Source: Clostridiales bacterium
GTDB taxonomy: Bacteria > Bacillota > Clostridia > Peptostreptococcales > Anaerovoracaceae
DNA length: 64,000 bases
Direction of reading: 5' to 3'
Assembly: GCA_015243575.1 (NCBI GenBank)
Contig: CP042469.1
Span: forward strand, 3,624,929-3,688,928
Each line of letters opens with the position of its first letter. Position 1 is the first letter of the stretch. Of this stretch, positions 44,914-53,043 are shown in pieces. The notes under the pieces are model-generated. The model saw only the letters and a program-made list of their open reading frames with translations, was not told the DNA's origin and did no database searches. Position numbers and translations under genes: made by a program.

Positions 44914-46290
44914 TCATTTTATAAATTTTGTCTGCAGACTCTTTTCCATCAGTTTAATGGCTGACTCTTTGTATCGTCTCGATAGAACGCCAAGGGATGC
45001 CATGATATAGTCGTTATCAACGAGAATCCGCGCATGCTGCCCCGGGTAGAGGTTAAGCCCTGTATGGTTACTTTCCGCTATGGACTGCATAATCTCTATT
45101 CTGTGCGGAAGTCTGGTCAGCGCGCCTCCCGTTCCAATGATGTATTTGACCTGGGTCAGATCCTTCCCTTCTGCCAACGTGGTTCTCCCCGAAGGCCCAT
45201 AAACATACCGTAGCTTTCCGGCGTGCCGTTCTACTGCTCTCAGTACAGCCTCTTTTGTCAGGCGCTCCACAAACCGAATTTCATCTGGTGTTTTGGGGAT
45301 AGCCTGATAGCTTTCCTTGATTTTCGCAAGATCTAAATCTGCTAACTCCTCTGCAAGTTTACTCTCTCCGATGACCTCGATAATATTGTTCATGTTTACA
45401 TAAACGCCCAGGTCACCTTCAACGGTTCTTTTTGCTTTAGGCTCCGGACTGACGAGAATCCGCGCAATCTCATCGGATGCATCGGTTACGGAATGAAGGT
45501 CCGTTGTTGCACCGCCAACGTCTAGCACGATGAGGTCTCCCAGACATTCATAAAGAACCTTCGTGGCTTCCATCACCGCTCCCGGTGTGGGAATGATGGG
45601 ACCTCCTACCATATCCCGTACATGCTCCATTCCCGGCGCATGAATGATATGTTCCTCAAAGGCATCCTGTATCACCCTTCTGGCAGGCTCTACATTTAGA
45701 TCGTCGATTTTAGGATAAACATTATCAACGATATACAGTTTCATCCCGCTTTCTTCATCGAAAATCAGCTTCATTTCTTCCTGATTTTCAATGTTTCCGC
45801 CATAAATCACCGGGGTTTTCAGACCCAGACTCCGGATCATTTCCGCATTGTATATTGCGGTTTCACGTTCTCCGTAATCCACCCCACCTGCAATGAGAAT
45901 CAAGTTGGGTTTGATTTCTTTAATTTTTGCCAGATCTGTCCTTCTCAGCTTTCCAGCAGTAACATTATGAATAATTGCTCCTGCACCCAGTGCCGCCTCC
46001 TTGGCAGCCCTTGCAGTCATATCGTAAACAAGGCCGTGAACGGTCATTTTAAGGCCGCCTGCAGCACTTGAAGTAGCCAGCATCTCTTCGTAGTCCAGCG
46101 TTTCTGTTCCCAATTTGTTTCTCAGATCATCCACCGCACCTTGAAGGCCAATTCTAACATCTCCATCCAATACGGATGTGGGTGCCTGTCCTTGGCCAAT
46201 AAAAACTGGCTCATTGGTGTTGATTCCCTGAAACGCATTGACTACTGTGGTCGTTGATCCGATTTCAGCAACCAGAACATCAACTTTCAT
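44914..46290 (-). CDS. GlmL/MutL-like B12-mutase chaperone ATPase
   Basis: The 458-residue protein has the ASKHA actin-like ATPase start (VLVAEIGSTTTVVNAF), a second phosphate motif (LIVLDVGGATTDLHSV) and a late adenosine motif (KYIIGTGGALTRLPHR). It matches GlmL of glutamate mutase clusters. In ornithine-fermenting clostridia a copy lies in the ornithine operon, where it probably reactivates or protects the adenosylcobalamin-dependent aminomutase OraSE. It overlaps the GNAT gene by 11 bp. Confidence 0.85.
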   Translation of the reverse strand: MKVDVLVAEIGSTTTVVNAFQGINTNEPVFIGQGQAPTSVLDGDVRIGLQGAVDDLRNKLGTETLDYEEMLATSSAAGGLKMTVHGLVYDMTARAAKEAALGAGAIIHNVTAGKLRRTDLAKIKEIKPNLILIAGGVDYGERETAIYNAEMIRSLGLKTPVIYGGNIENQEEMKLIFDEESGMKLYIVDNVYPKIDDLNVEPARRVIQDAFEEHIIHAPGMEHVRDMVGGPIIPTPGAVMEATKVLYECLGDLIVLDVGGATTDLHSVTDASDEIARILVSPEPKAKRTVEGDLGVYVNMNNIIEVIGESKLAEELADLDLAKIKESYQAIPKTPDEIRFVERLTKEAVLRAVERHAGKLRYVYGPSGRTTLAEGKDLTQVKYIIGTGGALTRLPHRIEIMQSIAESNHTGLNLYPGQHARILVDNDYIMASLGVLSRRYKESAIKLMEKSLQTKFIK

Positions 46291-46807
46291 AACAGTTCTC
46301 CTCTTTTAGATCTATTTTAAAGTATTCGTTTTGCAGCATGGAATAAATAATTTGGTCGAGATATCCTCTTTCCGATTTGTAATTCTGCCTCAGCACTCCG
46401 TCACGATGCATTCCCAGTCCCTCATATAAATGAATCCCGATAAAATTGTCGGGATAAACGTCAAGCCAGAAACGATTCATATTTTTCTCTTCGAATGCAT
46501 ATCGAAGCAGTGCAAGCATGGCCTCTTTGCCATACCCCTTTCGTTTTTCGGATACTGCAATTCTGCGAAGCTCAAAAACATCAGATTTGAAATCCATTTT
46601 TATCAATGAAAAGCCTACAATAGCGGAATCTTCCTTCCTTTTGAATACAAGGAGCAGATGATTTCTATCAGCAATCTCCGCTTTATGTTCCTCATATGTA
46701 CCGATCCAAATAAAGTCTCGATTCTCCTTGTGACTTTCCAGTTCAATGATTGAGTTTATTTCATCCTCAACCGCTTCTACCATAAAAAGACGCTCTGTCT
46801 CAATCAT
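46280..46807 (-). CDS. GNAT-family N-acetyltransferase inside the ornithine operon
   Basis: The 175-residue protein has the GNAT core: FKRKEDSAIVGFSLIK, the acetyl-CoA loop VSEKRKGYGKEAMLALLRYAF, and the late FWLDVYPDNFIGIHLYEGLGM. It is of the RimJ/SpeG-like kind. The 11-bp overlap with the GlmL-like gene shows it is a true operon member. Acetylation of ornithine, an intermediate or a ribosomal protein are all possible. GGGGTGA precedes the ATG at 46807; a GTG one codon earlier is also in frame. Confidence 0.8.
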   Translation of the reverse strand: MIETERLFMVEAVEDEINSIIELESHKENRDFIWIGTYEEHKAEIADRNHLLLVFKRKEDSAIVGFSLIKMDFKSDVFELRRIAVSEKRKGYGKEAMLALLRYAFEEKNMNRFWLDVYPDNFIGIHLYEGLGMHRDGVLRQNYKSERGYLDQIIYSMLQNEYFKIDLKEENCYES

Positions 46808-46830
46808 CACTTCACCCCAATTTCAATTTC

Positions 46831-47100
46831 AGAACCGTCCGATGCCAAGAATTTCTGCGCCGGATGCGAAATAACACAACGCTTAAGCCAAGGGTATTCT
46901 CAGAGGAAACCGTCCGACCTCGAATGTGTGGCATGGAGCATGAATTTTGCTGCGGTAATATCAGAGAAACCGTCCGATGCCACGGATTCCTGTAACGGAT
47001 GCGAAATAACACAACGCCTAAGCCAAGGGTATTCTCAGAGGAAACCGTCCGACCAACGGGAGCGGTTTCCGAGAGAATGCCCCTGGCTGGCGCTTTATGT
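46831..47100. repeat. Tandem direct repeats after oraE
   Basis: Two units with a 135-bp period (46831-46965 and 46966-47100) share a 59-bp block (46861-46919 and 46996-47054, 58 of 59 identical). Each unit begins with a copy of the ACCGTCCGATGCC motif and the block ends in GGAAACCGTCCGACC. The second unit contains hairpin A. The interval occupies nearly all the space between the oraE stop and the GNAT start. Confidence 0.85.
47022..47087 (-). other. Long hairpin A, 12 bp after oraE
   Basis: The core GGAAACCG-TCC pairs with GGA-G-CGGTTTCC around the loop GACCAACG. Outside it, GCCAAGGGTATTCTC pairs with GAGAATGCCCCTGGC, giving about 25 paired positions in all. The transcript would fold this directly after the oraE stop codon. 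The same core with a different outer stem occurs as hairpin B. Confidence 0.8.
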
Positions 47101-49310
47101 TAATTTCGCATTTCTCTGCGTTTCTCCACAAGGAACGTAGCCACGTCGATACCATGGCTGTTTCTTCCAAAACCGGCATCAACGCCTGTTTTTACAGCTT
47201 CCTCGGGAATAACCTGGGTTCCGCCTGCGGCGATGATCACATTGTCCCTGATTCCCTTTTCCACTGCCAGCTCATGAATCCGTTTCATATTCTTATAGTG
47301 GATATTATCATGGCTGATGATGGTGGAGGCAAGGATCGCATCTGCATTCAGTTCCACCGCTGCATCAACAAGCTTTTCAACGGGCACTGAGGTTCCCAGA
47401 TAGTGGACTTCGATACCAAATCGTTCGATGCCTCCATGCTTGATATCGATGATTTCGCGCAGGCCCACTGAGTGCTCGTCTTCTCCAACGGTTCCGCACA
47501 CGATTTTCATCGGATACTGTTCAATATCCGTACGGATCTCGTCTTCGCTGAGAAGTTGTGGTTCCGGCGGAATGACAAGGGTGGAAAGGTCGATATCAAA
47601 CGGAACTCTGCCCTTCAGTTCGATTCTCGTACCTTCCGCTTCCTGCATTACTTCCCGGTTGATTACTTCCGGGTCCTGCAGATTCATCTTCTTTGCGATT
47701 TCAACCGCTACTACTTCCGCGACTCTTCTGTTTGTAGGAATGAACATGTTCATCATCACAGTTCCGTCAGCCATCCATTCCATTTCCGGTTTGATCATAT
47801 CACTGTTTCTGTATTTTGCGGTTTCTTCCATGCGGACTTTTACATTATCAACATCGTCCAGTTCATCGATGTAGACAATTTTATCCGGATCTTCAAATGT
47901 ACAGCCTCCGATGAGTTCAGATGGGTTTTCAGGATTTCCGCCGTACTGCTCGACATTGTTGTATCCGAAATGCGCCGTAACCGGTGCAAAATAATCTTCG
48001 TCTCTTTCATAAACGTAGCCGTATCCGATTCCGCCTTCCGCTTTTCTGGCAATCCCATCACCGTTTCTCTCAGGATACATGCCAGAATCAACGAAGAAGC
48101 CCTCTTCTACTGCTTTGAAGTAACCGCCTGCAGCCACGATTTCCTCCATGAATAGGCAGGCTCTTTCCTTGATTTCTCTTGCTTTTTCACGGAGAGGACC
48201 ATCGCTCTTGAGCTCAATCATTTCCATGAGGCCGTCAAGTCCTGTCAAGGTCTGTTTTGCAGTATCGCAGGCTTCTATATTATAGATGTGCCATGGTACG
48301 TTTCTTCCCTCATCCGGAGTGATGGTGGACTGAATATCCGCTCTCGTGAGTTTTGATATCAGCATGTTAAGTACATGGGTTACTGTCGCCTCTCTAGCGG
48401 ACGCTTCCATATACTTGGTGTTCATCTGGGCTCTCATTCTGTATTTATCACAGATGTCCCGGAGTGCAACCGCATAGGGCAGATCCATGTAAACACAGGG
48501 AGCCGGCGGAGCAGTTGGTGGCACTGTTGAAAGACAGATGTTGGTTGGCTTGATGCCGACCTTTTCTGAGAACAGGGAGTTGATCGCATGCTGAACGATA
48601 AGCTCTGGCATAACCTTCCAGGCCTGCCTTGCGGTAGCATTTGCATTATGTGCCCCGTCAATCTGTGCAATGTCTGCCCACGCAAGAATTCTCTTTGATT
48701 CACAGGCGTCTACAAAAGAACGAACCATATTGATATTCCGATAGAGTACGTTATACTGAGGGTCCTGATGGGCCCCGTTGATTCCTTCTTCGGCAAACAT
48801 AACGGCAACATCAGGTCCTGCAACACCTGAAACGTAGGAGTGGTAATTGATGGGTCTGCCCACTTCCTCTTCAATGAGATCCAGTGCTTTTCTTTGCGCC
48901 CTCACCTGTTTTCTCGTGATGGGAACGCCTCCAATTCCTTGCGGAGTTCCTTCAATGAGTCCGTCCATATGGGACTGTCCCGCAGTTCGGATAACCATGA
49001 TATGATCAGCACCATGCCAGGCAGCCATTCTCATGCGGCGGATATCATCTTCAAAACGTCCTGATGCAATCTCCGTTGTGATAACCGGAGACGGCTGGGG
49101 ATCGATTCCGTCAAAATATTTTGAGGATGGAAGCCCGATGCTGTTTTCAAGGGGTGTTGTGGCATCGTGGTACGTAAAAGGAACCATTTCAAGATTTGCT
49201 TCCGGCGTTCTCCAGGTCCAGCCTCTTCTCTTTGGTCTGTATTGATCCAGGTCCTTTAAGATGTTTTCAACATCCAATTTCTCGTTATGCTTCAATTTCA
49301 TATCACTCAT
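47100..49310 (-). CDS. oraE: D-ornithine 4,5-aminomutase, large subunit
   Basis: The 736-residue protein has the N-terminal TIM-barrel of lysine/ornithine aminomutases (ADHIMVIRTAGQSHMDGLIEG nearby) and a C-terminal cobalamin-binding Rossmann domain with DEHSVG, whose His613 is the expected cobalt ligand, then GTSVPVEKLVDAAVE and AAGGTQV. With OraS it converts D-ornithine to 2,4-diaminopentanoate using adenosylcobalamin and PLP. The start at 49310 follows a GGAGG site lying inside the end of oraS; only one base separates the two genes. Confidence 0.95.
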   Translation of the reverse strand: MSDMKLKHNEKLDVENILKDLDQYRPKRRGWTWRTPEANLEMVPFTYHDATTPLENSIGLPSSKYFDGIDPQPSPVITTEIASGRFEDDIRRMRMAAWHGADHIMVIRTAGQSHMDGLIEGTPQGIGGVPITRKQVRAQRKALDLIEEEVGRPINYHSYVSGVAGPDVAVMFAEEGINGAHQDPQYNVLYRNINMVRSFVDACESKRILAWADIAQIDGAHNANATARQAWKVMPELIVQHAINSLFSEKVGIKPTNICLSTVPPTAPPAPCVYMDLPYAVALRDICDKYRMRAQMNTKYMEASAREATVTHVLNMLISKLTRADIQSTITPDEGRNVPWHIYNIEACDTAKQTLTGLDGLMEMIELKSDGPLREKAREIKERACLFMEEIVAAGGYFKAVEEGFFVDSGMYPERNGDGIARKAEGGIGYGYVYERDEDYFAPVTAHFGYNNVEQYGGNPENPSELIGGCTFEDPDKIVYIDELDDVDNVKVRMEETAKYRNSDMIKPEMEWMADGTVMMNMFIPTNRRVAEVVAVEIAKKMNLQDPEVINREVMQEAEGTRIELKGRVPFDIDLSTLVIPPEPQLLSEDEIRTDIEQYPMKIVCGTVGEDEHSVGLREIIDIKHGGIERFGIEVHYLGTSVPVEKLVDAAVELNADAILASTIISHDNIHYKNMKRIHELAVEKGIRDNVIIAAGGTQVIPEEAVKTGVDAGFGRNSHGIDVATFLVEKRREMRN

Positions 49311-49311
49311 C

Positions 49312-49674
49312 TTATTTTCCTCCCTTGAATAACGCTGCTGCTTCATCCCAGCATTTTCCCTGGGCAAGGAGGGTTCCGGCTTCTTTGATGTCGATGTTCT
49401 TTGCCTTTGCCAGCTTATATACCACATGTCCTGCGCCTTTTCCCATTAGGCCTCTGTCCATGCAGCCTTCCACAATGGGCTTTGTCTCAAGAGAGGAAAT
49501 GCCCATTCGAAGCAGCACGGATCGTTCAACGGAAGGCGTTGTATTCTTTTTCCCAAGTTCCAGAAGAGGATTCACCACCTGCTCTGTCAGCTGCCAGAAT
49601 CTCTGGTAGAGTTCTTCATCTGTCAGGCCAGCGATGTGTTTTCTTCTTTCCTGAAAATCATCTGCTCTTTTCAT
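49312..49674 (-). CDS. oraS: D-ornithine 4,5-aminomutase, small subunit
   Basis: The 120-residue protein (DDFQERRKHIAGLTDEELYQ, MGISSLETKPIVEGCMDRGL, GHVVYKLAKAKNIDI) matches OraS in length and sequence. It binds OraE and is needed for activity. AAAGGAAAT precedes the ATG. It is separated from ortB by a 256-bp interval filled with repeats and hairpin B, while it is nearly fused to oraE. Confidence 0.95.
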   Translation of the reverse strand: MKRADDFQERRKHIAGLTDEELYQRFWQLTEQVVNPLLELGKKNTTPSVERSVLLRMGISSLETKPIVEGCMDRGLMGKGAGHVVYKLAKAKNIDIKEAGTLLAQGKCWDEAAALFKGGK

Positions 49675-49711
49675 CTTTATTTCCTTTCAATCTGTTCCGA
49701 ATTTATAAGTA

Positions 49712-49892
49712 TCGAGTTTTAAGAATCCTGCGGCACTGTCTGCGGCATTCCTGTAGGAAACCGTCCGACCAACTACCGCGTTTTCAAAACATTGCGCATT
49801 GTCAGTGCTATCCCCGTAGGAAACCGTCGCTCGAGTTTTAAGAATCCTGCGGCACTGTCTGCGGCATTCCTGTAGGAAACCGTCCGACCAAC
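49712..49892. repeat. Direct repeats between ortB and oraS
   Basis: A 62-bp sequence is present twice with full identity (49712-49773 and 49831-49892, period 119 bp). It contains CTGCGGCATTCC and ends in GGAAACCGTCCGACCAAC. A third partial copy of the GGAAACCGTC core lies at about 49818-49828. The core is shared with the repeats after oraE, although the flanking parts are different. Confidence 0.85.
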
Positions 49893-49920
49893 GGGAGCGG
49901 TTTCCGAGGGAGTGCCGCAG
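49859..49920 (-). other. Long hairpin B, 11 bp after ortB
   Basis: The core is identical to hairpin A over about 34 bases (GGAAACCGTCCGACC followed by AACGGGAGCGGTTTCC). Outside the core, CTGCGGCATTCC pairs with GGAGTGCCGCAG, a sequence unrelated to the outer stem of hairpin A. Both hairpins begin 11-12 bases after a stop codon of the operon. Confidence 0.8.
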
Positions 49921-49930
49921 ATAGTGGCCT

Positions 49931-51331
49931 CTACAGAGATTTTAAAACCCCTTTTACAAACCCCTCATCGGTCTTCGTTTCCTCTGCCAGGAACAGGATA
50001 TCCTCTTCCGTAAGCACGCCGCTGCAGTTGTTTACCGCAGTCTTGATTAAGGAACGTCTCATATGGTCAAGATCAACATCTCTCGCTTTAATCATGGAAG
50101 GATGGGATGGGAAAATGATGGTCTTACCCGGAACCTCTTCACTTGGATCTCCGAAAAATACTTCAATTCCATTATCTTTTGCGAAGGATATCTGGGGCTG
50201 AATATGCTTTCCGGCTCCCGTATATTCTGTTTCCTGAACAAGAATCATTTCATCCTGATCCATCTCCTGTGCGATAGCAAATGCTGCTGCCAGGGCAGTG
50301 TTTCCGGCAGGTCCTTTTTCCAGTCCCTCGAGACTTGCAAGGGTTTCTGTAATATAAAAGACTTCGCCTTGGGCAATGGTAACGTAGCGATCCATATACC
50401 GCAGAGGTCTTGCTGCCGATCTTGGAACATCAGAACGATCCGGCCAGGAAGAAAACGGCATTCCAAAACCCGTATGTCCTGTAGTAAATGATTTTCTGTT
50501 AAATTGCCCGTCTGAGGCCATGTGCAGTCCAGCCAGATTAACGCTGGCTCCAATCACCGTTGAGTTTGCCCCGGCTTTTCGCAGCCCTCTCGCAGTTCCG
50601 GTGAGATTTCCTCCCCCGGCATTGGTGCAGACCACCGCATCCGGGTCTTTTCCATATTTTTCTCGAAACTGCATTGCAATCTCATATCCAAGGGTTTCTA
50701 CCCCTGCGATACCGAATGGAGTATACAAAGAGGCATTAAAATATCCCGTCTCCTCAAGAAGCAGGAGGAATTTATAGAACAGCTCAGGTCCAACGGAGAG
50801 CTGAACGACCTCCGCACCAAGTGCTTCGCATTTTCTTGCTTTTTCTACGATTTCAGGCTGCCCTACACCCTTTGAGTCATAGCATTCCTGAACGATGATA
50901 CATTTCAGCCCTGCTATGGCCGCCTGGGAAGCCACAGCTGCTCCGTAGTTTCCGCTGGTTGCGGCAATTACGCCCTTATATCCCAATCGCTTAGCATGGT
51001 AAACGGCATTTGCAGCACGTCTTGCCTTAAAGCTTCCGGAGGGGTTCGCTGCTTCATCCTTGATAAAAATTCTGGCGCCCTTTCCAAGCGGAGCGCATTT
51101 TCGTGCCAGTGCCGTAAGATTTTTCAGTTCGAGAACAGGAGTATTTCCCACGTTGACACTGTACTGGATTTCCTGCATCTCCTCCAAGGTGTATCCGGTC
51201 TCTCTCATCATCTTTTCATAGTCAAAGGCGATGGATCCGCTTTCGAATGCTGAATAATCAATTCCTACGGATTTCAGCATGATTTCAGCTTTTCGGCCCA
51301 TTACTGATTGATAGTCGTTTGCTATAGTCAT
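49931..51331 (-). CDS. ortB: 2-amino-4-oxopentanoate thiolase, beta subunit
   Basis: The 466-residue fold-type II PLP enzyme resembles threonine synthase, with the cofactor lysine at position 102 in NPSGSFKARRA, the AATSGNYGAAVASQ loop and the phosphate site TNAGGGNLTG. With OrtA it cleaves 2-amino-4-oxopentanoate with CoA to acetyl-CoA and alanine. The start overlaps the ortA stop by 4 bp (ATGA). Identification rests on sequence type plus the gene order ord-ortA-ortB-oraS-oraE. Confidence 0.93.
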   Translation of the reverse strand: MTIANDYQSVMGRKAEIMLKSVGIDYSAFESGSIAFDYEKMMRETGYTLEEMQEIQYSVNVGNTPVLELKNLTALARKCAPLGKGARIFIKDEAANPSGSFKARRAANAVYHAKRLGYKGVIAATSGNYGAAVASQAAIAGLKCIIVQECYDSKGVGQPEIVEKARKCEALGAEVVQLSVGPELFYKFLLLLEETGYFNASLYTPFGIAGVETLGYEIAMQFREKYGKDPDAVVCTNAGGGNLTGTARGLRKAGANSTVIGASVNLAGLHMASDGQFNRKSFTTGHTGFGMPFSSWPDRSDVPRSAARPLRYMDRYVTIAQGEVFYITETLASLEGLEKGPAGNTALAAAFAIAQEMDQDEMILVQETEYTGAGKHIQPQISFAKDNGIEVFFGDPSEEVPGKTIIFPSHPSMIKARDVDLDHMRRSLIKTAVNNCSGVLTEEDILFLAEETKTDEGFVKGVLKSL

Positions 51332-51630
51332 GCCTGATCACCTCCGAATAAGATGCCTCTCACCTGCTTATCGATAGCCAGAAGCTCCGGCACGAACTTT
51401 CCGAAATCATGTTCGTAGTAAGGATTTACTTCGATCAGGGTTCCAGTTTCCGTTCTGCCCGTAACGGTTTCTATCGTGACTTCATCTCCAATTTCCGCAT
51501 CCTCCTGTAAAAAGCCCTTATCCCACATTTCCAGAGGAACCTGTTTTGTATCCTCCGGTACCTGAGGAGCTCTTTCGGAAGGCTGCAGAATGATCTTATG
51601 GATTCTCACCCATTCACCTTTTTTAATCAT
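51328..51630 (-). CDS. ortA: 2-amino-4-oxopentanoate thiolase, alpha subunit
   Basis: The 100-residue protein has a beta-rich form (WVRIHKIILQPSERAPQVPED, GDEVTIETVTGRTETGTLIEVNPYY) and the length of OrtA from clostridial ornithine clusters. It is the small partner of the PLP subunit OrtB. It starts 13 bp after ord and overlaps ortB by 4 bp, so the pair is translationally coupled. Confidence 0.9.
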   Translation of the reverse strand: MIKKGEWVRIHKIILQPSERAPQVPEDTKQVPLEMWDKGFLQEDAEIGDEVTIETVTGRTETGTLIEVNPYYEHDFGKFVPELLAIDKQVRGILFGGDQA

Positions 51631-51643
51631 AGTTACACACCTT

Positions 51644-52702
51644 TTATTTTACAATTTTAGCTTCTTCACTGATCATATTTCTCATATCTCCCATGATGGC
51701 TCTTGGAACCGGCAGGTCGATCATGGTGTGAAGACCAGGTCTAGCGTTGATGACATGAGGGATCATATTAACACACATTGCTATGGTGCCGATTCCTCCG
51801 GGTACTTCTGGAGAATTTACCATATTGATATTAGGTGTTCCCTTGATAATTACATAATCGCCTGTCTGCACGCCTACCTGCTCCGGCTCAATCTGTTGAG
51901 GATGATCCATTTCGATCTTTAATTCTCCGTCAACATATCCGAAACCTTTCATTGCACAGCCTGCAACATTGCCAGCCTTTGCAAATCCATAAGGCGATTT
52001 TCTGTCTACGTCTGTTTTGATCGGCTCCATAGACTGGGTTACTTTGTCTACATCCCAACCAATGGCATCTGCGATCATATGGATGGATTCATGGAAGCCG
52101 ACATGTCCGGATAATTTTCCAGTTTCAACGCCTTTTCTGAATTCTTCTTCTGTGATTCCAATTCCTTGCTCTTCCATAACAACAGGACCAAATGGAGATA
52201 AGCTGTTTACTCTTCTTGACACAATATGTTCCACCTCTTCACAGCAGCCGGTCATGATAACCACCAGCAGATCCATGATGAGACCAGGATTGATTCCGGT
52301 TCCCAGAATGGAGACACCGTTTTCTTTTGCAATTTTATCGAGCTCAGCAGCTAGTTCAGGAGACTGTGCCTTGGGATATGCCATCTCCTCTGCACTGGAA
52401 ACCACGTTGATTTTCTTTTCAAGGACAAACTTCAGCCTGTCAAATGCATTCTTTGTAAAGGAGTCGGTGCAGCACAGAACAACGTCTGCTGCTTTTTCTG
52501 TAATGACGTCTTCCGGCGAGCCGATGATTACATCCTGGCGGTCGCCTCTTTCTATGGAAAGGAACTCGTACATGCTGCGGCCGACTTTACTTCCTCTGCC
52601 TGCTACGCCAACAATCTCAACTCCCTTTTTTTTCAGAAGCATTTCAGCCATACCGGAGCCCATTGCTCCAAGACCCCAGATTATTACTTTTACATTTTCC
52701 AT
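51644..52702 (-). CDS. ord: 2,4-diaminopentanoate dehydrogenase
   Basis: The 352-residue protein has an N-terminal dinucleotide fold (VIIWGLGAMGSGMAEMLL) and a C-terminal domain like dihydrodipicolinate reductase-type enzymes. It oxidatively deaminates 2,4-diaminopentanoate to 2-amino-4-oxopentanoate with NAD(P). The frame is open for 43 more codons, but AGAGGAGAAAAG precedes the ATG at 52702 and the family begins there. It is the first gene of the ornithine operon, behind a sigma-54 promoter. Confidence 0.93.
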   Translation of the reverse strand: MENVKVIIWGLGAMGSGMAEMLLKKKGVEIVGVAGRGSKVGRSMYEFLSIERGDRQDVIIGSPEDVITEKAADVVLCCTDSFTKNAFDRLKFVLEKKINVVSSAEEMAYPKAQSPELAAELDKIAKENGVSILGTGINPGLIMDLLVVIMTGCCEEVEHIVSRRVNSLSPFGPVVMEEQGIGITEEEFRKGVETGKLSGHVGFHESIHMIADAIGWDVDKVTQSMEPIKTDVDRKSPYGFAKAGNVAGCAMKGFGYVDGELKIEMDHPQQIEPEQVGVQTGDYVIIKGTPNINMVNSPEVPGGIGTIAMCVNMIPHVINARPGLHTMIDLPVPRAIMGDMRNMISEEAKIVK

Positions 52703-52848
52703 CTTCTTTTCTCCTCTTCTTATTGATTTCATAATATAATTTAATCTAATTCCATCATTGTACTGCTTGCAGCAATTTATATCATAAAGCTGAATCAATC
52801 CACTCAGGATTAGTATCCGGCTGCAATGCAATGATATACCTTATATAA

Positions 52849-52865
52849 AGCAATCTGCATGCCAA
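52849..52865 (-). promoter_or_regulatory. Sigma-54 promoter of the ornithine operon
   Basis: The minus strand reads TTGGCATGCAGATTGCT, with the invariant -24 GG and -12 GC at the correct distance (consensus TGGCAC-N5-TTGCW). Transcription should start about 12 bp past the -12 element, near 52838, leaving a leader of about 136 nt before ord. The adjacent upstream gene encodes a sigma-54 activator. Confidence 0.85.
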
Positions 52866-52942
52866 AAGATATGATTTTGAAGAAAATCATGCATTTACTC
52901 TCAAATTCAAGATATTATTGCCGGTTTCCTTTTTATTGCAAT

Positions 52943-52972
52943 AAAAATGACGGATCAACTAATCGATCCGCC
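52943..52972 (-). terminator. Terminator of the sigma-54 activator gene
   Basis: On the minus strand GGCGGATC and GATCCGTC pair (one G-U) around an 8-base loop, followed by ATTTTTATT. It separates the activator transcript from the ornithine operon. The T-run is part of an 18-bp perfect palindrome, TTTTTATTGCAATAAAAA, at 52930-52947. Confidence 0.7.
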
Positions 52973-53002
52973 GTTTATATCTTAAATTTTATAAGTTGTT
53001 AT

Positions 53003-53038
53003 GCCAATTTATTTGCACTGATTCGCCAAGATATTTGC
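53003..53038. promoter_or_regulatory. Tandem upstream activator sites for the sigma-54 regulator
   Basis: GCCAATTTATTTGC (53003-53016) and GCCAAGATATTTGC (53025-53038) are spaced 22 bp start to start, about two helical turns. They lie about 140-175 bp upstream of the -24 element, a usual enhancer distance. The perfect version GCAAATTTATTTGC lies over the activator's own promoter. Confidence 0.7.
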
Positions 53039-53043
53039 ATTTA

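Noticed and set aside
46812-47012. 66-codon minus-strand frame in the repeat region
   Set aside because: Its protein is just a translation of the tandem repeat (RNPWHRTV and RNSWHRTV copies) with no ribosome site; the DNA is better explained as a structural repeat.
46831-47100. Possible CRISPR array from repeated GAAACCGTCCGA motifs
   Set aside because: The repeats are unevenly spaced, of variable length, form long palindromes with other arms, and there are no cas genes; the spacers are partly repeated themselves.
47472-48155. 227-codon plus-strand frame
   Set aside because: Antisense to oraE and composed of low-complexity F, R and H-rich sequence; a shadow of codon use.
52930-52970. Palindromes before ord taken as activator sites
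   Set aside because: The 8-bp stem followed by TTTTT on the minus strand explains them as the terminator of the activator gene; the GCMAA-N4-ATTTGC boxes fit an activator site better because they recur at its own promoter.
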